Source: JBDTNK01 sp039933775 (lineage in GTDB: Bacteria; Chloroflexota; Limnocylindria; QHBO01). Taken from it: a stretch of DNA of 15,614 bases. The stretch spans positions 1-15,614 of the forward strand of contig JBDTNK010000045.1 in NCBI GenBank assembly GCA_039933775.1, given 5' to 3'. Below, one piece after another: positions 6,820 to 13,615 of the stretch (the first letter of the stretch is position 1; the number at the start of each line of letters is the position of its first letter). The position numbers were made by a program, and so were the translations under genes. The notes beneath the pieces were generated by a model. It saw only the letters and a program-made list of their open reading frames with translations, was not told where the DNA came from and searched no databases.

Positions 6820-7314
6820 ATGCAGGCTGACCAGATCCGCTGGCTGTTCGCGTATGACCGATGGGCGACACGCCGGGTGCTGAACGTCCTCGATGGCCTT
6901 GACTCGAACGTGTGGGAGCAACCGAACGTGATCGGGGAGCGTGGCTTGGGAGGTGTGCTCGTCCACCACCTGGGCGCGTCGCAGCGCTGGCGGATGGGTC
7001 TCGCGAGCCGCGGCGAGGACGAAGGCCCGCGCCCGGAGGACGAGCCGCTGCCGACGGCTGATGAACTGCGCCAGCGCTGGGATGCCGAATGGACGGCGGT
7101 CGACGCCTGGCTGCCGAGCCTGACCGATGAGTTCGTCGCCCACGTCTTCGACGACGTGCCCGTCTGGCAGATGCTCGTCCACGTCGTGAATCACGGGTCG
7201 CAGCACCGGTCCGAGGCCGCTGTGCTGCTCACCGCGAACGGTCGATCACCCGGCGAGCTGGACATGATCAACTACTCCGAGGAGTTGGTGGGCCGCGGCG
7301 AAACCGCGGGCTGA
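6820..7314 (+). CDS. DinB-like (YfiT/DUF664-fold) protein
   Basis: A 164-residue four-helix-bundle protein of the DinB superfamily. This is the metal-binding, thiol-transferase-related fold, not DNA polymerase IV. The expected metal triad is visible: His49 or His50 in VHHLGASQRW, and His125 plus His129 in the NHGSQHRSEA motif of the third helix. It opens with the family-typical LFAYDRWATRRVL (9-21). Members use a metal and sometimes a low-molecular-weight thiol for transfer or isomerisation reactions; the substrate here is unknown. The ATG at 6820 is preceded by GAGG seven bases away. It lies 54 nt after the winged-helix gene and 47 nt before a second, dissimilar DinB-fold gene, giving a tandem arrangement. 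Confidence 0.9.
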   Translation: MQADQIRWLFAYDRWATRRVLNVLDGLDSNVWEQPNVIGERGLGGVLVHHLGASQRWRMGLASRGEDEGPRPEDEPLPTADELRQRWDAEWTAVDAWLPSLTDEFVAHVFDDVPVWQMLVHVVNHGSQHRSEAAVLLTANGRSPGELDMINYSEELVGRGETAG

Positions 7315-7361
7315 CGTTCGACCCGAAGGAGCTTCGCGGCCTCGCGGAGTAGGCTGGACCG

Positions 7362-7880
7362 ATGAGGTCCACGGCCATTCGATACGCCTTCAACATGTGG
7401 CCGCAGTACAACCGCCGGCTACGACAGGTTATCGGTGCCATGTCGCCGGAGCAGCTCGCCATCCGGCCGTCGCCGGACCTCTGGCCCATCTGGGCAACCG
7501 TCGGCCATCCCGCAGGCATGCGCGTGTACTGGTTGTGCGCCGTGGTCGGAGAACCGGGCGCCGAGACGACGCCGTTCGCCGACGTGCTCGACGGTGGCTG
7601 GGAGGACGACCTCGACCGCCCGCGCTCAGCTGATGCGCTTGTCGAGGCTCTCGACTCGGCGTTTGCGATCATGGATCGGTGCCTGGACCGATGGACCCCT
7701 GAAATGCTCGGCGACGACATCCGCCGCGAACATGCTGGATCGGTCCAGGTCCACACCCGCAGCTCCATCGTCCAGCGACTCTTCAGCCACGAGGCGTACC
7801 ACTGCGGCGAGCTGTCGCAGCTGCTCGGGATCCACGGTCTGCCGCAGATCGATCTCTGGCGCTCCGAGGAGGCGCCGTGA
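7362..7880 (+). CDS. Second DinB-like protein
   Basis: A 172-residue DinB-superfamily protein. The likely metal ligands are His49 in VGHPAGM and two histidines of SHEAYHCGELSQLLG near the third helix, a well-known form of the motif. A Cys directly follows the second of these. Beyond the motif it shares little with its neighbour at 6820-7314, so the two are probably old paralogues or independent arrivals. The ATG at 7362 has no good ribosome site. A TAGGCT six bases upstream could be a -10 giving a leaderless message, but no convincing -35 is visible. It ends 9 nt from the convergent DUF1801 gene, with no room for separate terminators. Confidence 0.88.
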   Translation: MRSTAIRYAFNMWPQYNRRLRQVIGAMSPEQLAIRPSPDLWPIWATVGHPAGMRVYWLCAVVGEPGAETTPFADVLDGGWEDDLDRPRSADALVEALDSAFAIMDRCLDRWTPEMLGDDIRREHAGSVQVHTRSSIVQRLFSHEAYHCGELSQLLGIHGLPQIDLWRSEEAP

Positions 7881-7889
7881 GGCAGGCCG

Positions 7890-8363
7890 TCAGCTAACCG
7901 CTCGCTTCACCAGCTCGGCGACCTTCGCCTCGTCGGTAGCGGTCAGCTTTGTGAGCGCCCACGATGTCGGCCACATCGCTCCCTCGTCAAGGTTTGCCGC
8001 CTGGTCGAAGCCGATCGTCGCGTAGCGCGCCTTGAACTTATCGGCGGCCTGGAAGAAGCAGACGACCTTGCCATCCTTTGCGTAGGCGGGCATCCCGTAC
8101 CAGGTCTTCGGCGTGAGATCGGGCGCGTTGGCCTTGACGATCGCATGGAATCGCTCAGCCATGGCTCGGTCCGAATCGGGCATCTCGGCGATCTTGGCAA
8201 GCAGATCCGCCTCACCGTCCTGCTTGCTGCCCGCACCACGACCCTTCGCCGCCTTCAGTTCCTTGGCGCGCTCCTTCATGGCAGCGCGTTCTTCGTCCGT
8301 CCATTCCTGCGGCGTCTCGTTGCGCGCGGCCGCTCGTTTGGCGGACTTCTGCGTCTCCTTCAT
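7890..8363 (-). CDS. DUF1801/YdhG-like protein with charged N-terminal extension
   Basis: A 157-residue protein. The C-terminal two thirds match DUF1801, a small alpha/beta fold related to the YdhG/CyaY-like proteins, with the marked stretch TWYGMPAYAKDGKVVCFF and, later, ATIGFDQ. The first 55 residues are Lys, Arg, Ala and Glu rich (KSAKRAAARN, ERAKELKAAKG) and probably form a flexible or coiled helix that could contact nucleic acid. The family has been described as iron-chaperone-like on slim evidence; function here is unknown. The ATG at 8363 follows AGGAG; a longer reading from 8402 adds 13 unconserved residues and is not preferred. A paralogue without the basic extension is at 15200-15562. 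Confidence 0.87.
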   Translation of the reverse strand: MKETQKSAKRAAARNETPQEWTDEERAAMKERAKELKAAKGRGAGSKQDGEADLLAKIAEMPDSDRAMAERFHAIVKANAPDLTPKTWYGMPAYAKDGKVVCFFQAADKFKARYATIGFDQAANLDEGAMWPTSWALTKLTATDEAKVAELVKRAVS

Positions 8364-8490
8364 TGCAGCTCCTCGCGAATACGCTTGCTGGACGAACCTC
8401 ATCCTAGGAGACGCCCGTCGTGGTGGCTTCTTCGAAACTGCTCGATTGGGTTCCGCTTATAGGTCAAGTCGACTGAACGAGGCCTGTTCC

Positions 8491-8515
8491 TGACCCCGAC
8501 TGGCCACGGGGATCA
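8491..8515 (-). terminator. Possible weak terminator overlapping the DUF4386 stop codon
   Basis: On the minus strand TGA-t-CCCCG pairs with CGGGG-TCA across an 8-base loop, with one bulged T. The stem includes the stop codon itself. No T tract follows, so efficient intrinsic termination is doubtful. Confidence 0.28.
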
Positions 8516-9277
8516 TGCCGCAGCTGCGTTCGTCGCGGCCACAGTCTGGATCGGAGTCGACGGTGGCGTCGCAGTCGACCCGGATGCCTTCTCGAAGGTG
8601 GCCAGGATTGGCGCATCGGCCCTGAAGCCCTTGAAGGTCATCCAGAGTCCGATCGAGAGCTCCCAGAAGAAGATCGGCACGGTGGCGATGCCCGTCCAGG
8701 CGGACTGGGGATCGTTGACCCCGAACATCATGCCGATGGTCGACGAGAACAGGAGTGGGGCACCGATGAGGCCCGCGATCGGGATGATCCTCGGCACGAG
8801 CCGCGATCGGTACATCAGGGTCCCGAGCAGCAGGGCGTTCATGACGGGCATGAGCCCCGGGCCGAACAGGAACGTCCAGTCGCGGACCTTGACGAGCGCC
8901 TGACCGATGACGGTCAGGCTCGCAGCCTCGGCACCCGTCGCTCCGTCGGTTCTCAGCGACACCGCGGTGAGGAGGGCGACCGCGCTGACGACGATGATCG
9001 CGCCTTCCATGACCCGGGTGGTCACGAAGCCGAGCGCCAGGCCCTCGTGTTGCCGCCTGACCACCGAATAGAGCGCCACCGCGGTCCCGATGCCGGCGAA
9101 TGCCGTGACCAGGTCGAGGAAGGTGCCGAGGATGACCTGCGTGTCGGCCCCGGCACCGATGAGGTAGTCCGGATTCGTCAGGAGTGGCTCCTGGAGGAAG
9201 TAGGCGGGGATCGAGCTGATGAAGGTGACGAGGTAGAGGATGCCCGCCACAAGTGCGACCTTGCGCGCCGATGTCAT
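8513..9277 (-). CDS. DUF4386-type multi-pass membrane protein
   Basis: A 254-residue integral membrane protein with about six hydrophobic segments, roughly at residues 7-27, 48-70, 92-110, 133-155, 164-187 and 196-217. The order and loop character (an N-terminal ARKVALVAGILYLVTFI, then ILGTFLDLVTA, then FGPGLMPVMNALLLG, then SRLVPRIIPIAGLIGAP) are those of the DUF4386 family. This family is common in high-GC soil bacteria and has no known function. The C-terminal 30 residues are Ala/Thr/Pro rich and likely cytoplasmic. The ATG at 9277 follows AAGGA. It is preceded by another membrane gene across a 64-nt spacer holding a perfect stem-loop, so its expression relative to that gene may be set post-transcriptionally. 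Confidence 0.9.
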   Translation of the reverse strand: MTSARKVALVAGILYLVTFISSIPAYFLQEPLLTNPDYLIGAGADTQVILGTFLDLVTAFAGIGTAVALYSVVRRQHEGLALGFVTTRVMEGAIIVVSAVALLTAVSLRTDGATGAEAASLTVIGQALVKVRDWTFLFGPGLMPVMNALLLGTLMYRSRLVPRIIPIAGLIGAPLLFSSTIGMMFGVNDPQSAWTGIATVPIFFWELSIGLWMTFKGFRADAPILATFEKASGSTATPPSTPIQTVAATNAAAA

Positions 9278-9299
9278 GAGTGTGTCCTTTCGAACGTGG

Positions 9300-9325
9300 G
9301 GCTGGCGGGTCGAGCCCCGCCAGCC
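9300..9325 (-). other. Perfect 10-bp intercistronic stem-loop
   Basis: GGCTGGCGGG (9300-9309) and CCCGCCAGCC (9316-9325) are perfectly complementary around a six-base loop. It lies between the two membrane genes, just upstream of the DUF4386 ribosome site. No T tract follows on the minus strand, so it is more likely an mRNA processing, stability or partial-attenuation element than a full terminator. Confidence 0.6.
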
Positions 9326-9341
9326 ATTCGGAGGGAGTCGG

Positions 9342-10025
9342 CTATGCGGCCGTGGCCGCGTCTGCCGTGCGCGCGCCCGCGGCCCTGAGCGGTGCCGGGT
9401 TCGTGCGGCTCTCGGACCACAGCGAGTACCCCAACCAGGCCAGGCCGATGCTGATCGGCACGGCTGCCAGGCGCTGGTTGCCGATCAGCGTCGCGATCGG
9501 CAGACCAATCGCGAGGCCGAAGGCGAAGACGCCGGATGCCCAGCGTGAGAGGACGCCGGCTCGCAGATTCGCGATCCCGAACAGGAGCGTTCCGCCGATG
9601 AAGGGCAGGCTCGCTGCGGACCACATCAAGGGAAGGGCACCGAGGTCGAAATTGTACGGACTGCCCATGACCATCGCGTTGAACGCATCGACGAAGTCCG
9701 GGTTGCTGGTCGCGAGCAGCGGCTCGACGAGCGCCTCAATGAAGCCGCCCCCGATGTTGAGCAGGAGCCCGAAGCTCAGCGCGACGAAGCCGACGAGGCC
9801 GATCCAGCCGAGCTTCTCAACCTGCCGCGCGTAGATGCCCGTGACACCGACGACGAACAGCGTCAGCATGACGAGCGACAGGTAGTGGACGATGCCCCAG
9901 GCATCGCTGGCGACCGCCTCGACGGTCTCGGGGGGATGGACGATCTGGACGATCACGAACAGCGCTCCGGCCAGCATGGCCGCGATGCTCGTCGCTCGAA
10001 TCAGTCCGGTCGTGGTGACTTTCAT
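9342..10025 (-). CDS. Multi-pass membrane protein, function unknown
   Basis: A 227-residue membrane protein with about six hydrophobic segments, near residues 8-29, 46-67, 73-97, 134-154, 160-180 and 186-204. The third is followed by a polar loop with EPLLATSNPDFVDAFNAM, a pattern also seen in DUF4386-like proteins. I do not recognise a characterised family; overall build and neighbourhood suggest a distant DUF4386 relative. The ATG at 10025 has a strong GGAGGA ribosome site and overlaps the stop of the 94-residue protein by four bases (ATGA), so the two are translationally coupled. A much longer upstream reading to 10394 is highly Arg/Gly/Pro rich, crosses the small gene in another frame, and is rejected. 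Confidence 0.85.
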   Translation of the reverse strand: MKVTTTGLIRATSIAAMLAGALFVIVQIVHPPETVEAVASDAWGIVHYLSLVMLTLFVVGVTGIYARQVEKLGWIGLVGFVALSFGLLLNIGGGFIEALVEPLLATSNPDFVDAFNAMVMGSPYNFDLGALPLMWSAASLPFIGGTLLFGIANLRAGVLSRWASGVFAFGLAIGLPIATLIGNQRLAAVPISIGLAWLGYSLWSESRTNPAPLRAAGARTADAATAA

Positions 10026-10306
10026 GATGTCCTCCGTTCTCGAGCCCCACCGGGCTCGTCTTCGTCTTGTGCGACCTCGGCGACCGAGATCAGCTGAATG
10101 CCAAGGTCCCGCAGCTTCTGGAGCAGGCCGTGCAGGGCCGCCTGGTCGGCGACGATCCCGGTGAGGGCGGTCGTGCCGTCCGCGGCGTGCATGAGGCTCA
10201 TGCCCTCGAACCAGGCGGCCCACCTGGTCTGGAGGTGCCCCTGGATGCGGACCTCGAAGCGCCGAGCCTCGCGGCTCTCCGCCCTCGATCCGCCCGATCC
10301 GTCCAT
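10022..10306 (-). CDS. Conserved small protein coupled to membrane gene
   Basis: A 94-residue soluble protein. Recognisable conserved stretches are FEVRIQGHLQTRWAAWFEGM, then GTTALTGIVADQAALHGLLQKL and RDLGIQLISV (quoted in pieces). I have seen this sequence pattern as a small protein in actinomycetes and Chloroflexota beside regulators and DUF4386-type membrane genes, but know of no assigned function or domain name. Predicted order is beta, helix with the RWAAWF turn, two beta strands, then a helix and a final strand, a compact ferredoxin-like alpha/beta layout (inference). The ATG at 10306 follows GAGAGGAG with good spacing. Its leader holds a nested inverted repeat. The final stop overlaps the start of the membrane gene, implying matched synthesis and a possible regulatory or partner role. 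Confidence 0.82.
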   Translation of the reverse strand: MDGSGGSRAESREARRFEVRIQGHLQTRWAAWFEGMSLMHAADGTTALTGIVADQAALHGLLQKLRDLGIQLISVAEVAQDEDEPGGARERRTS

Positions 10307-10323
10307 CGCGCTCCTCTCGGTTC

Positions 10324-10369
10324 CCGTGGTTGCGCCGGCGGGTCGCCGGTGTGTCGATGCCAACCACGG
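10324..10369 (-). promoter_or_regulatory. Nested inverted repeat in the leader of the small-protein operon
   Basis: Outer arms CCGTGGTTG (10324-10332) and CAACCACGG (10361-10369) are perfectly complementary over 9 bp. Inside lies a second perfect hairpin, CCGGCG-GGT-CGCCGG (10335-10349). In the transcript the outer stem ends about five bases before the ribosome site of the 10306 start. It may be a leader regulatory fold or a protein-binding dyad. Confidence 0.45.
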
Positions 10370-10383
10370 TGGGCGGGGAGCGG

Positions 10384-10414
10384 AAAAGGCGCATCCCCAG
10401 ATGTGGGGATCGCC
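10384..10414 (-). terminator. Intrinsic terminator of the LuxR-type regulator gene
   Basis: Fifteen bases after the regulator's stop, the minus strand reads GGCG-ATCCCC, loop ACATCT, GGGGAT-g-CGCC, then TTTT. That is a 10-bp stem with one bulged G and a short T tract. It separates the regulator from the following three-gene unit on the same strand. Confidence 0.75.
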
Positions 10415-10429
10415 AGGGGGAATCGGCGG

Positions 10430-13135
10430 CTAGTGGCTCGTCCGGGTCGTGAGGCCGAGCTCCTCACCGCGGCGAACCGCGAGGCGCCGGCCATTGACGC
10501 CGAGCTTCGCGTAGATGCTCTTGGTGTGGCTTCGGACCGTGCTCAGGCCGACGACGAGCTCTCGCGCGATGCCCGGCCCGTCCAGGTCAGTCGCCAGGAA
10601 ACGCAGAACCTCCAGCTCGCGATCGCTGAGCGGCTCGGCCAGTGGCTGCCTTCGGCGGCGGTTGCCGGCGGCCAGCAGGCGCCGGGCGTACGGCGGGCTG
10701 ATGCCGTGCGCGACGGCCAACTCCAGCAATGCGGTCATCGGCGGGCCCTCCGCGATGAAAATCCTGACGTGGGCCTCCGGCTCGGCCAGCGCCATCGCCC
10801 GGCGCAACGCGGTGAGTGCCTGCCCGTCGTCGTCGAGCGCGCGGCGAGCGATCGCCAGCAGCACAAGCACTTCGATCACCGTTCGCTGCCTCCCGCCGGC
10901 CGCCGCCGCCGCCTGGAGGCGGTCGAGAAGGGCCACCGCGTCGCGCATCGGACGGTCGTCTCCGGTCGTCGTGGATCGGGCCATGAGGACGCGCGCGAGC
11001 GTGACGTGCTCGAACTCGCCCAGGTAGTCGAGGTCGTCATCGGCAACTATGCCGCGCTCGTTGACCCAGTCCTCAGCATCGGCCAGGCGACCACGGGCGA
11101 TCCGGAATCGGGCCGTCAGCGCACGAATCGGGCGCACCACCGGGAAGTACTCGCTGACGTACGTCCGCTCGGCCTCGTCGAGCAGACCGATGGCGGCGTC
11201 GGCGTCGCCCTCGGCCGCGCGGAGGAGTGCGGTGACGATTCGACGCCGAGATGCGTTCTGCGGGAGGCCTGCTCCGCGCTCGTCAAACTGCGTACTGGTG
11301 AGCAGGTGGTCCGCGGCGGCATCCAGGTCGTTCGACTCCAACGAGAGCTCAGCCAAGCCCGTGTGCATGTCGGCCGCTCCACGCAGCGCCGATCCGTTCT
11401 TGGCGGTCGCGAGCTCCAACCCCCGTTCGTACGTGCGCCGCGCGTCACGCAGGCGACCCTGCGCTGCCCGGATCTCCGCCAGGGGACGCATGCAGGCCGT
11501 GGCGCTCACGGTGTAGCCCGCGCGATTCAGGCTGACCATCGCATCGGTCCAGTAGTCATGCGCAACCTCGAGGTCACCGGTCGCCCAGTGCGCCAGGGCG
11601 AGGAAGCCGGCGGCCCCACCTCGGCCGATCGGGTCGTCATCGCCCGCCAGCTCAAGGCCCCGACGCGCGTGCGCGAGTGTGCCCTCCCGATCGCCGTGGA
11701 GCTGCGCCCGGGCTGCCCGGTACATTGCGATCGCACTCGGGAGGCGGGCGAAGGCCGACTCATCCACGACGACCATCTCCGAGCCCGTCCGTGCCCCGGG
11801 ATCCAGCCATCGCTCGGCGTCGTCGAGGAGGTCGTCCACATCATTGAGCTCGCCGTTGGACATGAGCGCGCCGATGTACCCCTCGCTCAGTACCGGCCGA
11901 TTCCGAAAGATCTCGCGCGGAAGCGCCTCCAACCAGCGGCGCAGGGTCGCATCCTGGCGGCCTCGCCGCAGGTCGGGGAGGGCGAGCTCGATCAGGTGCG
12001 CCGCCCGTTCGGAGTTCTCTCCGGCCAGGGCATGGCGGATGGCCCGGTCGCGTTCGCCGTTGCGCTCGAACCATTCGCTGGCTCGCCGATGGAGCTCGGT
12101 GATGGCCTCCGGCCGTTCGTCGAGCAGGCGAGCCCGAAGCACGTCCGCGAACAGATGGTGATACCGATACCAGCGGCGATTGGCGTCGAGCGGGACGACG
12201 AACAGGTTCGCGCGATCAAGGGCCTCGAGCGTCCCTCGGCCACCGCTGTGGCCCGTCACGGCGTCGCACAGCGGTCCGGTCAGCCGGTCCAGGATGCTGG
12301 TGTCCAGCAGGAACGCCCGGACGTCATCGGTTTGGCGTTGGAGCACCTCCTCGACCAGGTAATCGACCACGAGCCGATCATCCCCGGCGAACCCCGCGAT
12401 GAACCTGGCGGCGTCATCCCGGCCCTGGATCGAAAGCGCCGCCAGCTGGAGCGCGGCGATCCATCCCTCGGTGCGGGCCTCCAGCGTGGCGACGTCGCTC
12501 GCGGCAAGGTCCAGGCCCGCCACCTCGTTCAGGTACGTGGCGGTTTCGTCTGCGGTGAAGCGCATGTCTGCGGCGCGGATCTCGACCAGCTCGCCGCGCG
12601 CTCGCAGGCGAGCGAGTGGGAATGCCGGATCGGCTCGGGTGGCGATCACGACGTGCGCGTGCGGTGGCAGGTGCTCGATCAGATCGGCCATCTGCTGCTG
12701 GACATCCGCCGCATCCACAACGTGGTAGTCGTCGAGGACAAGCGTGACGTCGTCCTCGACCCTGCCCAGGTCGTTCACGAGGGCGGCCAGCACCGATTCG
12801 ATCGGCGGCGACTGAGCATCCTGCAGCATCGTGCTGGCGCTTCCGGCCGACGGCACCGCGCGATGGACCGACGCCGCAACGGAGGTCCAGAACGACGTGA
12901 CGTCGTTGTCCGCCTGTTCGAGGGACACGAACGCCATGGTCGCCCGGCCCGCCTCGGCGCTGGCCGCCATCCACTCGGCAAGCAGCGTGGTCTTTCCGAA
13001 GCCTGCCGGCGCGGCGATGAGGGTCAGTCGTCCGCCGGCGCCGCGCTCCAATCGTTCTTCAAGCCGCGATCGAGAGACGAGCGATCCGCGCGGGCGGGAA
13101 GCGTAGAACTTCGTGTCGACGATGGGACGGGCCAC
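10430..13135 (-). CDS. Large MalT/LAL-type LuxR transcriptional regulator
   Basis: A 901-residue ATP-dependent activator. The N-terminal STAND ATPase has Walker A APAGFGKT (42-49) and Walker B LVLDDYH (132-138). It is followed by the sensor-like IATRADPAFPLARLRARGE and the GWIAALQLAALS and YRYHHLFADVLRARL segments typical of MalT. The middle is a long run of TPR-like helical repeats (about 350-800). The C-terminal 66 residues are a LuxR helix-turn-helix (from 836: LSDRELEVLRFLA, then STVRSHTKSIYAKLGV). Such proteins switch on genes when a ligand binds the repeat region. The GTG at 13135 is chosen because VARPIVDTKFYA matches the usual beginning; a TACAGT -10-like box five bases upstream would give a leaderless message, though no good -35 is seen. 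Target is unknown; the neighbouring membrane unit is a candidate. Confidence 0.93.
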   Translation of the reverse strand: MARPIVDTKFYASRPRGSLVSRSRLEERLERGAGGRLTLIAAPAGFGKTTLLAEWMAASAEAGRATMAFVSLEQADNDVTSFWTSVAASVHRAVPSAGSASTMLQDAQSPPIESVLAALVNDLGRVEDDVTLVLDDYHVVDAADVQQQMADLIEHLPPHAHVVIATRADPAFPLARLRARGELVEIRAADMRFTADETATYLNEVAGLDLAASDVATLEARTEGWIAALQLAALSIQGRDDAARFIAGFAGDDRLVVDYLVEEVLQRQTDDVRAFLLDTSILDRLTGPLCDAVTGHSGGRGTLEALDRANLFVVPLDANRRWYRYHHLFADVLRARLLDERPEAITELHRRASEWFERNGERDRAIRHALAGENSERAAHLIELALPDLRRGRQDATLRRWLEALPREIFRNRPVLSEGYIGALMSNGELNDVDDLLDDAERWLDPGARTGSEMVVVDESAFARLPSAIAMYRAARAQLHGDREGTLAHARRGLELAGDDDPIGRGGAAGFLALAHWATGDLEVAHDYWTDAMVSLNRAGYTVSATACMRPLAEIRAAQGRLRDARRTYERGLELATAKNGSALRGAADMHTGLAELSLESNDLDAAADHLLTSTQFDERGAGLPQNASRRRIVTALLRAAEGDADAAIGLLDEAERTYVSEYFPVVRPIRALTARFRIARGRLADAEDWVNERGIVADDDLDYLGEFEHVTLARVLMARSTTTGDDRPMRDAVALLDRLQAAAAAGGRQRTVIEVLVLLAIARRALDDDGQALTALRRAMALAEPEAHVRIFIAEGPPMTALLELAVAHGISPPYARRLLAAGNRRRRQPLAEPLSDRELEVLRFLATDLDGPGIARELVVGLSTVRSHTKSIYAKLGVNGRRLAVRRGEELGLTTRTSH

Positions 13136-13370
13136 GCCACACTGTAGTCGCCGACGGATCACTGGTCCGCCGCCATGGGACGCGTACCAGATCACTCCCA
13201 CGAGCATCTACGCAATGGCGATGACCGAGCCGAACGGCGCCACGCGCTGGCGGCTGTGAAGCAGTCCGCTTGCCCCATAACCGTGATCTTCCTGCACTGC
13301 ACGACACGCGTTTCGCGCGGACGTTCTGGCACCATGGATAGGCTGCGTCGAGCACGCTACGGAGGATCCG

Positions 13371-13571
13371 ATGACCTGGGAACAAGCCGAGGAAGTTGCC
13401 AAGTCGCTCCTGAAGTGCCCGCTGTGCGGCGGAACCGAGTTCGATCGTGAGCAGGGACGAATGGACTCCCGCTGGGGGATCACGAGCCACAAGCTCGTGC
13501 TTCAGATCTGCCGCCGATGCGGCCTCGTCCTCCAGTTCTCCGCCGGCCGCGGAATATTCGACTTCGACTGA
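13371..13571 (+). CDS. Small zinc-ribbon protein
   Basis: A 66-residue protein with two Cys pairs, CPLCGG (Cys16, Cys19) and CRRCG (Cys47, Cys50), separated by 27 residues. This is the layout of a stand-alone zinc ribbon. After the second pair comes a hydrophobic strand LVLQF and a short acidic tail ending FDFD. The ATG at 13371 follows GGAGG at five bases, so the start is firm. It is divergent from the LuxR gene across a 235-nt spacer and 44 nt upstream of the reductase gene, with which it may be co-transcribed. Zinc ribbons of this size bind nucleic acids or serve as protein adaptors; no specific role can be assigned. Confidence 0.85.
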   Translation: MTWEQAEEVAKSLLKCPLCGGTEFDREQGRMDSRWGITSHKLVLQICRRCGLVLQFSAGRGIFDFD

Positions 13572-13615
13572 GTCCATACCAATGAATTTTCCGCCGCGTG
13601 GGGGTCTATGAGGAC

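Noticed and set aside
5533..7206. A 557-residue minus-strand open frame opposite the winged-helix and DinB genes
   Set aside because: Composition is Arg-rich and low in hydrophobic pattern; the plus-strand genes have clear family motifs.
7350..7355. TAGGCT upstream of the second DinB gene, and the same hexamer at 13339-13344 upstream of the zinc ribbon, as -10 boxes
   Set aside because: Positions suit a -10, but neither has a convincing -35 at 16-18 bp, so I do not list them as promoters.
6820..7880. Reading DinB as DNA polymerase IV
   Set aside because: The proteins are small His-triad four-helix bundles (YfiT/DUF664-like), with no polymerase motifs.
9342..10394. A 350-residue minus-strand reading that extends the membrane protein upstream
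   Set aside because: The first 123 residues are Arg/Gly/Pro-rich, overlap the small protein in another frame and cross the terminator region. The ATG at 10025 has a strong ribosome site.
10067..13147. A 1026-residue plus-strand open frame opposite the LuxR gene
   Set aside because: It is a mirror-frame artefact of high GC. It shows no domain, while the minus-strand frame contains Walker A, Walker B and a LuxR domain.
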